Source: Effrenium voratum
Taxonomy: Eukaryota > Sar > Dinophyceae > Suessiales > Symbiodiniaceae
Length of the DNA: 64,000 bases
Assembly: GCA_963377175.1 (NCBI GenBank)
Contig: CAUJNA010002979.1
Coordinates: forward strand, 425,001 to 489,000
Direction: 5' to 3'
The notes beneath the pieces are model-generated. The model made no database searches. It saw only the letters and a program-made list of their open reading frames with translations, and had not been told where the DNA came from. Every line of letters starts with the position of its first letter. The stretch's first letter is position 1. Below are positions 49,401 through 60,800 of this stretch, piece by piece. The translations under genes were made by a program, and so were the position numbers.

Positions 49401-52400
49401 ATAGCAACCTTCTACGAAAACGGGTTGATTCTCCGAAACACCTGTGACTTCCCAGACCAAGAGCACACCAAAAGCAACTTCCCACACCAATACCAGGCCA
49501 TGTCCATGTCCAAATACCGGACAACCACTACCGCACCATGTCCCATGTCCGGATGCGTCCCGACTTTTTAGGTCGGACGTCGCGGCAGCTCGTCGGATGA
49601 GCCATGGCCCAGCAAGCAAGGGCGCGACAGCTGGCGCTGCTGGCTCAAGGCCATGGCCCAGAGATGTGCCTCGGACGGTGCTGTGCCGACTGTTTTTGGT
49701 GGGAGGGAGGGCGGGGAGGGGGGGGGGAATTATTGGCTAAAAACATGTTTTCCTGAATTGTGTTTGGGGGGGTTGTATCATTGGCTCAAAAGAGGTGGTT
49801 TTTCTTTTTCTGAGCTGTGTGGGTAAATTATTGGCTGATGTTTGTTTCTTTCTGAATCGTGTTAGGGGGGGTTGTTCGAATTTAAACGATTTGTGAGCCA
49901 AGAAGATTGCCCAAACGAAGCGGTGCTGTGGGGTAGTGGCTGTGGATGAAAATAACTGGTAAGTTTGGCGACAAAACAAGCAATGCTTGCGCTTTGCTTT
50001 CGTCGTGTTGCACTGTTGTGAGACGGTCTTTTCAGCGACACACCTGTCCTGTCTTAGCAACACGGCGCGCAGCCTAACCTGAAATCAGCACAGAGCACCT
50101 GCTGAGCTTCGAATCACGGAATTGACATGTCTTATGTGGAAAGCCTCTGCGCCGCATGCCTGGTTTGCTTTTTTTCGTCCCTAACGTACAGCCTTAATGG
50201 CTTTCCTGCCAAAGCACACAACTAAGGACTCACCAGGGGCTGGGTACAGACTGTCAGCGTTGGTCCGCAACACAGCTAGCGGAGGATCCGGAAATTTGGC
50301 CACTTGGCATGTGTTTGTTTTAGTTGTTGTTTTTATTTGGGGGGGGTTCTAAATGTTGAGGCTGCTTCTTGTCAGAGTCTTTTGGCTCCATGCAAGCGAG
50401 CCGTTTGGAAGCCGTAAAACGCAGTTTGAGCCCAAATGAGGCAAATGAGTCTATGGGCTGCATAGCGTGCTGCGCACCAAGCTGAGTGCCTGTTTTTTCA
50501 AGTACATGTTTGAGCAAGAAACCCAGTGCAACCAACTGATGACCCTGCTTGAAATATAATTTGCTGCCCATGCCGGATCATTCAACCGACTTGACTTCTG
50601 TCCAGGATTACCTGAGCGGATGTCTGCCTGACACAGCTTTCCCCCAATAGTTTGCAACGTTGGAAGCAACTGGAATGACCAGACCGCTTTCTCCCAATGG
50701 AAACCGTCTGCGCAAGCTGCAATTCCCCGACCAAGTAATTCCCCGCAAAGCAAAGAGCCCCAAGTTCGCGAGGCTGGGAGGTGTGGAGGACGCCTTAGAC
50801 TTCCAGAGTCTCCGGGAGAAGGGCATCGGCGCCATTTTGAACCTTGCTCTGTCAGGCTGCCTTTACTCCCTGGCCTGCCGGTCGGAGGCGTTCGACTTCA
50901 CAGCCGCCGGGTATGAGGAGATGCGCGCACTGCCGGCTGATCAACGGTATACATTCTGAGCTTGGAACCACCCAAGTATGTTAGTACTGGCAGGGACTGT
51001 GTGGTTGAGTTGATTCAAAAGTGAATTAGGATGTTCAACACCAGCTTGCACTCCGGGTTCGGCTGCATACAGCTAGTTTGGCACACAGAAGCCGATGGGA
51101 TAGCTTGAACCTTTTAGGATTTGGTCATCCTAATCTAGTAGAAAATGGCATTCATTTCTGGGTTACCTTTTGCTCGTGGAATGGATTCAGCTTGTGTTTG
51201 GGAGCTTTACAGGTCAGCGAGCTTGGCAGGTGCTGCTGTCGCCAGGTTGCTCTTGAATGCAGAGACTCTGGAATGCATCTCTTCAACTGCGAACGGATCA
51301 GATAATCTAGTGAATTCCCCTTAGCTTAGGGCATTTTCTCCATTCAAAAAGCATGTTTGAGTTTCTGAGCAGCATTTTTTTTCATTTTCAGTTTGCGGCC
51401 AAGAGATGTGGTTTGCATCGCCAGGAGCAGCTTCAGAGAGACGTCCTGTACCTGGCCCTGGACGCAGCCGACCATCCGCAATACCCCATTGCGGAACACT
51501 TCGAGGAATGCAACGACTTCCTTCGCCAGTGCGGTCGGGAAGGTCGGAAGGCCATGGAATCCATTCCGCTCGCGGTGACGGCAGAGACAGGTTGCACACT
51601 TGTGGCGAGATATGATCTGGCGTGTTGGGGTGGTGTTGTTTACTCGTCACCCGCATCAGCGTCAAACATGCGTCTCTAGGCAGGCGATACACTGAGATCA
51701 TGTTGGTGATAGATGCTTGGGTCTCGTTTTCTTGGTGCTAGGCCGTCGGCCAATGATGTTGATTGCCCCTCTCGGGGGCTCGCATTTTCTCTCTTGCTTG
51801 TTGTTTCATTTTGCTGCGCTCTCGCATTCGCAAGGCACAGCAAGTCCGAGCAGTTTCTTCCGCTTGGCAGGTCTTGGTGCACTGCGTGGCCGGTATGAAC
51901 CGCGCCCCCTGCATTTGCGCCGCCTTCCTGCTGGCCCAAAGGCGCCCTGATCCAAAAGCCTTGGACGAGGTGGTGGCCTGGATGTCAAGCCGCAGGCGGA
52001 ACCACTCGAACAAGACGCGACGAGGTACCAGCAGCAAGCAAGCAAGGCTTCGGCCAAAGCAGAGTAGTTCCCTAGTCAATGTGTCCTTCTTCAATGTTAA
52101 CCAAATATTTGCTTACCTTTAGTCTTTGAGAATGTGACTGAGCTTGACTCGGAGCATGCAACACAGAAGACAGCCATGGTCCAACGCTGGGCTCTGAGCT
52201 TTCTCATGAGCAAACCCAGTTCACCGGCACCCTCTAAATCAGGGGTTTGGTTTACCAGGTTCCTCAAGTTCCAGTCAACCCAAAAATGGCGCATGTTTGG
52301 GTAACTCAACGGGTTGACTCTAGCTGTTGGGAACCTTTGTTTGGGTAACTCCCCGTCTGGGTCACTCGGGGATAGGCCCGGGATCTTTCAGAACCTGGGC

Positions 52401-55400
52401 TTCCTCCGGCAGCTGGCCGCCCTGGAGCCAAAGACCCCGAAAGTCGCGGCCGGGGCGATGGTGCAGCTGGAGCTGGGCCCGGTGAAGGACGCGACATCGG
52501 AATGCAAAGTCAAGCAGTGTGGCTTGGTTTTGTTTGCTTGCTTGGTTCCTTGTTCTTTGGTTCTTTGGTTCCTTGGTTCCTTAGTTCCTTTGGTCCTTTT
52601 TTTCTTGTTTTTTGGTTTCTTGTTTCCTTGGTTCTGTGACCAGTAGCCGCGCTTAGGGAAGGTTCCATTGCAGGGCAATCGCGGACAAGTGGATTCCCAA
52701 AAAGTGACCTTGGCCCGCACCCAGTCTTAGTCAACATGTGCAACCTCATGAGGGTATGGCATGCGCAAACGGATGGAGCGAATGAAAAAAGCGGGGAACA
52801 AACCGGAAGCTGGAACAAAATGCATTATAATTCTAACACTTTGTCCCACCTCTTGGAACTTGGAACCGTTCACTCCCATTTGTGAGTCAACGGTTGGCCA
52901 CGTGCTTCTTCACTCTGTTCCTAGGCCGCATTATTTTATGTTGGTTAAGTATCTTCATTCTCCACTCATTTGCATAGAGATGCAGAGAATTACAGATCCT
53001 TAAAGTTCTGTCTGTCCGTCGCTTCTAAAATCTTCGGAAATCCGCAGGTGAGAGAGGGCAAGAAGGGAATCTTGAGCGAACCGTTTGTCTCATCCGATCT
53101 CCCTGAGTACATGCAATGTAGCATAGAATGGGAGACGAACCTTCTCTCTTCTCATGGCTGTTGACGAAGATATGGACCCTGCCATGCAAGGAGAGATGCC
53201 TTTCTTTTCATCCTGATATGGGAAGGGGCAGGGAACAAGTGAAGGACGGCTCGTCATCCAGATGCAGCGGTGCTTGCTGGAATTACATGCCATTCCGTAC
53301 AAGCATCAACGCTTCCTCATGTTTTCTCTTTCACTCCCTACCTGTCCATTCTTGAGGAATGATTAGGTGAGAAGGGGAGGAGAGGAGAAGGAAACTATTA
53401 TGTAGTAGTTACTGTATTGTTGTCTTTCTACTTTTCTATTAGTATTCCTTTGCCTGGAGAGGATCCACTTAAGACCCGATAAAGATCCATCATATTTGGA
53501 GACATCAAATGCCCGAGGGACGAAAAACGGGCAAGTACAGGAATGGCAAATCATATCTTGGAAACAGAGGTTGGGTCATTACATCTCTTCGCCTATGTTG
53601 TTCCAGAGTCGTTCTTTCTCACCAGCCATGTGATTTCCGAGATTTTGAGTTACAACAAATTCCCGTGGTTGAAAGGTATTTCCCACCTCTTGTTTTGCCA
53701 CAAGAGGACATTGCAAGAGATCTTACCCACCATCCGCCCGTCATCTGACATCCGATGTTATTATAATCGTTGATGCAGCTCCTATGACTCGTATGTTGAA
53801 TCACAGACGCAGCTCCTCGTTTGGCAGATGTTCAAACGTCAACCTCAGATTGTGAAACACATTCGCACAGTTTGCATACGGTGATTTCACCTGGAGGCGA
53901 GGGTTTCTTAGATTCAGGTTTGGAATTACGTCAACTGTTGCGCGCTGTTTCGTTTGTGCTTAGGGGCCTCAGCACAGCATGATTTGGTTGAGATGGCCAC
54001 CCCAGCTTCAGAAGGTGCTTGATGCAGATGTCGCTCTGAAGTCAGCTTGGTTTTCCTGTCCCTGGCCCCAAGCCAGGAGCGAAGCGCTTTACAGCCGGCA
54101 GCGCCGGTGGCAAGCTCCCGCCCAGTGTCGCGGTTCAAAGCCAGCCGACAGGAAAGAGAGATAGAGACCTGAGATGTGAGTGATTCTGGATTGTGCCCAA
54201 AGATGTGAACGGCTTTTCGTGGCTTGCGAAGGGCGCCTTCCTTTGGGATATGTCTGTACGCGAGTGCAACCAAGCAACCTTGTTCCAAAGGCAGTCAGAA
54301 CTCATGACCATTAGTTGGATGTTCTGGGGGTTTATGTCACACAGTTGGTGCAACAATGAAAGGCGGGTCATACATTGTGAGTATGCTTCATGTCTGCAGC
54401 ACGGGAGCATTCTTTGGACCACTTCGCCTCAGCCGCTCTTTGGTCCAGTGCAAGATGGCCGCTGGAACAGCAGTCGCCTTCATGCTAAAGAGCTTGGAGC
54501 CAAAGAGATGCTGATCCGCGGAGAGAAACAAACATGAACCGGAGGTCCGTGCCGCTTTACGGATTGCTGCAAAGAGATGATGCTGACCCGGAGAGGAAAA
54601 TAAGAAGCATGAAGAGGAGGTTCTTGATGCTTTCAAGTCGTGCTGAACTTTCTTGTTCTGTGGGTCCAGGTCTCGGCCTTCGCAGAGTCAAATCTTGAGA
54701 ATCACAAGTAACAGAGTTGCATGCTCATTGCTTTGGGGCCATTGGATGGGCAGATCGGAAGCGTGGTATGCTTTTTGCTTCTTGCACTCACTTGGGAATG
54801 AGTGTCAACTAGGCACTTTTGGTTCACTCACGTACAGCAAAACTTGTAGCAAGGATGGAACGGGTTTCCAGAGTACAAATGTGTTCGCCACAGCCCATAT
54901 ATGCCACTGCCTACTGGGGGCAAATCAATCGGAACTTCCATTAGATGCAAATCCTTGAATCGTCTATCTTCAGTCTGCGGAGTGAAGCTGGCCACCCATT
55001 GCAAAATGAGCCTTTGGCCAGGTGCGAGCTACAGCTCCGCGCTTGCAGCTTTTGAGACGGCGCTTGCCTTTATGGAGGACTGGCAACTTTCAGTCTGATT
55101 GACCTGGCGCCAGCATGTTTGTCCGTGGTATGCCATGCGCTTGCTTTATTGGCATTCCCGATGGCAGTCCTGGGTGAGTAAGTTGCTGCAAGGACACCTT
55201 TTTTTTGCGATGTGCAAAACCAAATGAACACATCAAAGCAAAGTCGCAGTTGCTGCATCACGATCTTGGTCAGAGCATGTATGTACCCGCCTGTTGTGAA
55301 GGCCCGCTGCCCGCACCATCCGCATCGCACAGGACACAGGGGCCTCCCCGAAAGAGGACCCAGTGCTTCACCTTCGAGCCACTCGACAAACGAAACGCTG

Positions 55401-57822
55401 CCGGCGGAGCCGGTGCAGGCGCTCCTCTTGGAAAACCCTATAGGCATTCTCAAATTGCAAGGGACTGGTGGACTGCATCCCAATCCGTTAGCCTCGTTTG
55501 CCTGTCCATCCAACATGGTTCTGGCCGTGTACCAGTTAGCCTCAGCGACTCTTGATCCCACTGGCATGACTGGTGGCTGAAAAGCTGCCTGAGGGGGGTA
55601 CATGGTGTGAACCGGAAGGCGCCTCTCGCCGCTCCTAGCGCCAGAGCCAACCCTACTTTTGACCTAGCCAGTAGAAAGCTGAGATTCCAGTTCGGGCATT
55701 GCACGCAGCTTGCCATGCCCTCATCCCTCCAAACAGCGGATGCCACAGCCATTTCAGCACTGGAGAGAGACGTTTGCCTGTGACCATTCTAGACTCATGC
55801 TCTCCCACCTGCTGCAATGGTTTCTCTCTCTCAAGGTGTTGCAGCAGATGGCAGAGACCTTGTAACAAGTTCTGAATAGTCCCCCACAAACAACAGAAAG
55901 CCAAAAGAAACAAGCCGATGGTGTCCCCAAACCTTGTTTGCCAAGGTCGGACGGATATTGCACCTTCAAGCTGAGGACCACATGCGCACAGAGCATCTCA
56001 AGACGGGCTCCCCTTTTCCTCCTCGACTTGGTTGTTAACTAAATCATAGCTGTGCTTGCAGCTATATCGAAAAAAGAGTGAAACCTCACCCAAACATGCA
56101 CTGCTTGGAGGATGGCATTTGGTTTCGCCTGCTTGTGCCTTTTCAGGACGGTGACTTCAAGGATGCTGCAATTGCCGAGCGCCGCTTGGCAAGCGTGGGC
56201 CGTTGAGAGGGCCAGGTTGTGCAAATTGACCAAGGGCCATGCCCGATAGTTGCAAAGTTTCTGGTGGAAAGCGATAAGCAACATTCAACTCAACCAATCC
56301 CAAGCAAGGACCACCGTTTTCCGGCCTCAAAGACTTTAGGGCCTCAGTCTGACAACTGCAGCCACCTGGCCATGCGAGCGAGGCGCAGTGAAGCACTACA
56401 AGAAGTCAGTCATGGTGTCTCCAACCGCGGAGGCATGGAAGAATATTGGCTACTTGGCACAGCAAGCTGGGGGAGGGCAGTGGACATCAGTCTTAGGTTT
56501 TGACAGCCCCGGGCCAGTGGGTAGTGGGTTCCAACATCTGAAAGAGCTAGGCCTATTGTCTGACTTGCTCGGCCAAAGCATCCGTTTTCCTTGGGCAGAG
56601 CTCGCGGCCGGTTTGCGAACTTTTACTGGCGTTCCTGTGTGCAAGCGGTGGCTTCTTGTGTCATGCGCAAGGGCTTGGTTTGTGGTGTCCATCAAGAGAA
56701 CAGCATTCACCACGAGTATGAGCTTGAGGATTTTCGCTGGGCAATGCTAATTTGTTTGCCCCCACCATTAAAACTCAACCTGGAAGAGAGCATTCTCTCT
56801 TCTCCAGCATTGCTGCTGTCATTGTGGAATATGTTTGAGCTTAGCTCCTTTGGCAGAAGCATAGCTCATCGGATCGAGCTATGCTTGAGCTTTCAGGCCT
56901 ATGTCGCTACCGCCTGGTGAAGCATGCACAGTCAAACAAGGAGCAGAAGCTGCAAGAGGCGCGAGGGTGGCAGCCGATGGCAGTTGATTGCATGTAGATC
57001 AGAACCAAATTTGCGATCAGGGGGCCATGTCCAAAAAGCGTTTCTTGGGAGGCTGGGGAGTCTGCATGCCGAAACGCCCGTGTGGTTGGGCATCATGCAT
57101 ATTCTCAACGTGCACTCCGTTTCAAGGCAATGCTCGAAGGCCTGGCGACAAGAAATGTGGTCTTGAAGTGGAAAGCTTCCCCCTGGGCTGGTCTGTTCAG
57201 TTGAGAACGAGGCAGCTTCATGAACTTGATTGTAAACGTACTTCTGGGTTGGTTATCCCACTCTAGCTGACATGAAGATACTCGGCACAGTTCCTAAATT
57301 TTGAAGGGTTCACAGTGTGCTTGCATGGCATGCACATGGAGTGCCAGGCCATTGCTAGGAAGTGCTCCCGCCGCCGCTGCTGCCGTTGTTCTTGACCGGT
57401 TGTTTGTTTGTTTTTGCTTGCTGGTGGGCACAAGCGAGCACCATTCCTGGCTCGCTTGTTGGCTAGCTGGGTCTGTTTGTTTTTTTGAGGCTTTGAGGGA
57501 GCCCGTTTTGTTGTCCGAAAAGATTCCCACCACTCGGTGGGGTCCCATGGCTAGCGCTTAGCCAGGCCATGAAGTACCTGCAAGAGGCCAACTTGTTGGA
57601 CCGAGAGCGCCCGGAGATCTTAGCCTGGCTCGGCATTTGCGCGGTGGAGCTGGGCTTGGTGCAGATCGCCAAACAAGCTTTTAGGCAGCTGATGCGGTTT
57701 GAGGAGCGCCTGGAGGCACGGGCCGCGGTTACTGCTGCGTCTCCTGACATGTTGACAAAGCCCAGGTTGCCTTTCGGTGTGATTGATTGGTTGGTTGGTT
57801 GATTGGTTGGTTGGTTGGTTGG

Positions 57823-57867
<45 letters not shown>

Positions 57868-60800
57868 GGACTGCAGCAAGGAACCCACAAGGAAAGAGAA
57901 AGGAGGGAGGAAGCAACTTCAGATAGCTGCATCATGCAGAGGTCGTAAGTACTCCAAAGCCATCCAGAGGTCCCGGTAGCCTTGGAGTTGGCCAACGTCT
58001 TCCTCCGCTTCAGCAACGAGCAGCAGGCCAGCTACGCTGAGCGAGGTCGCTTGGTCCAGGACGGCCGGTACTGTGCTGAGGCTGCAGCCATGGCCAAGGC
58101 CTGGACGGGAAGGTGACGTTAGCTGGAAGGGAGCGGTTGGGCTAGCTGGGGTGTCCAAGTTTGCTGCAAAACAGGGAACTAAGGAGCTACCACGGGGTCA
58201 CGGTGGGGTCTGTAAGGACATTGTAGTAGATGACAGATGGCGTAGCACGACTGGAGTTGGTTCGCATCGCTCATGTCTGAATTTCAAAGGCGCCCCTCCA
58301 CACCTTACCCAGCCAGCTAGCTCCTGAAGGATAAGAGCAAGAAGCAGCTACTGGTAGTAGAGCTTTTTGCCATTCACGCAGGCACCAATGTTTGTTGCCT
58401 GCTCTGTGGCGTTGTCAGGAATGAAGATGCACCAGCCTTTTTGTTGAGGCCGCACAGGGCTCACCGAGTACACGGAACATTTGCGTGCAAGATGAATCAT
58501 GTGTTTTGCTGGATGGCACAAGGGGCAATCTACCTTGTCCCTGACGCATGCTGTTTCATCGCCACTGTTCTTCTATCCTATTGTTGCTTGGCGGAGTCCA
58601 CTTGAGCCACAATAAACACTTTGGGTAGATGAAGGTTAGTAAGGGACAATCCCAACCATAAAGTGATTTGTCAACCAACCTGAGATATGTGCCAACCTAC
58701 CCTTCCAACCTAAACTCACCCATGGGCCAAGCAGCCCACCAGGTGACGAACCCCCCCAGTGAAACGAGGCCGTCATGGACCGCGGACAGTGCGGCCGCGC
58801 CCAGCAGATCTTGGCCTGGTGCAAGGCCTTGCAGGGAGACCACGGGGCCGCTGCGGGGGACTTCTGCGCCGCGCTGCCGAACCTTCAGGAGACATCCGGA
58901 GAGGTGAGGTGGGATTGGGGGAAGTGTGATGGATGCCTGCCTTTGTCCGGTGGTGGTGGATCTTTGTTTATTCTGAAACACTTCCTGCCTTGCTTCCGCT
59001 GACCACCAAGCATATCCTGCAAGCAAGCCTGGTTAGAACATGTAGAAATAAATGATGGATGACAGTTGGACCAGTCGTCTCTCATGGTCATTCTGTTTGA
59101 TGTTTTCTGTGGCCATGGTTGGCTTTTGAAACGAGACTTGAGACTGAACACGAGCTGCACGCAATGTTGCTGGCATTGCTCGCGACTGCGTTGGGACACG
59201 TTCCGTCGCACAGTCGTGCCGCTTTGGCCCGTTTGCTTAAACTCCGGCGCGTTTTGGACGTGTGACCTACAGGAAGCAAAGCAGTCGCTGTCACTTGCAC
59301 TTGCCGCGACTGGTCCGTCTTGGGCCCAGCCTTGTAAAAAGCTCCATAGGCTGTCGCCTGTCTCTCCCGCAACTGGCTCCAAATAGCCAGCTAACTTGTT
59401 GGATCAACGAGGGGGGTTTGCCGCGCTTCGTTTGAAGGATCAAGCTGGCCTGGCGCTGCCAACCCATGATGCGCGCGGGGGGCCAGCTCAAAACAGGCCC
59501 ATTCGCCATCTAGCTTCTCCCACGCCCCTCATCCTGCAGCGTACATTTTGAGGCAACGCACCGCTGCGAAATGCTGTTAACCACACGGGTGCGTGAACAA
59601 CTATGTGCTGCAGGTGCTGCATGGCATGGCGGCAGCGTAAGGGCCGTCGTGTTGATCTCGACATCTGTAGTGCGACACCAGCCGATGTTGCGCATGCGAC
59701 CAGCGCGAAACAGACCCCCTTGCTACACCCCTGCAGGGGCCCAGAATGGCTGGTAAAACGCATACGATTTGCACATGTGCGCAACGTGTTGCCTCGCAGA
59801 ATTCCTAGCACAGGCAGGGAATGAAGGACGCAAGTAAAGGTGCCGCGCATCTTCCCGTCTACTGAGAGCGGGGGTTTGCGTACAAGCAGGCCTCCAAATG
59901 GCTTTCGCGGAATCTTTCGTGAAGCAACTTCTTTATCGCCTGCAGTGCTATGGCCCTCCAACGTCCTGCGCAGCATAAGTCCTTATACGGACCTTTTTGC
60001 TCAATTCCCATATCAAAATACGCATACTTTGCGGGTTGCGGCCCTACGTTGCCGCACGCCTGGAGGCGTATGTGAACGGCGCGGCTACTGGGCTTGCAAG
60101 CTCAACTGCAGCAGCAACAATTGCTCCAGAGCGCACACTGCAAACAAAAGTGCGTGGCGATGGAGACGCGAAAGATTCGCGAAAGAGAATGTTTTTTCTT
60201 GCGAAGAGCTGCGCTTTCTGGAAGCAGGAGTTTTTTATCAAAGGCAATTTGGGTGTCTTTTGAAACATCCGTGCATTCAGATATGAGGGAAGACCACCCT
60301 GTTCTTAGCGTTGCCCTCGGCGCAAGCTTCGTGATGGAGGTCGCGAAAGCTAATGTTGCTTTGCACGGCCGTTTTGTGTAGGGGTGGTTTGCTGAAAGCA
60401 GAATGAGATGATGAACCATGTGTATTTGCCGACAGCGCGCGCGGCAAGCACGCTACACGCAGCGCGCGCAGGCAGCAAGCACAAAACGCACTGCTCGGCC
60501 AATCTTGCCCAGCTCGAAGATACATCACGAAAGCAAACTAGGTCACGCAACATCCAGCAGGAGTTCATGATATGCACGCTGTCTGACTTGAGGGCAAGGC
60601 TGCTACAAGGTTATACTAAACATGGTTGCGACTGATGGGTCCTGTGAACCGGTGGCAACCTTGTGATCATGTGCGCTTTTGCTTCTAAAATATAGTAGTT
60701 AAAGACAGTGCAGACCATGCGTTGCGCATGTCAGCGTCCAGCATATTTTCTGACACTGCCCTGGTGGCCTAAAGCTTGAGTCTTCCTCTCAACCTTTCTG

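Noticed and set aside
49735..49880. Repeated ATTGGCT words, considered as a relict dinoflagellate spliced leader (ends TTTTGGCTCAAG)
   Set aside because: Only the GGCTC core agrees and the CCGTAGCC part is missing, so there is no evidence of a retroposed mRNA.
59488..60286. Open frames of about 150 codons on both strands
   Set aside because: Mixed composition, no recognisable motif and no splice context.
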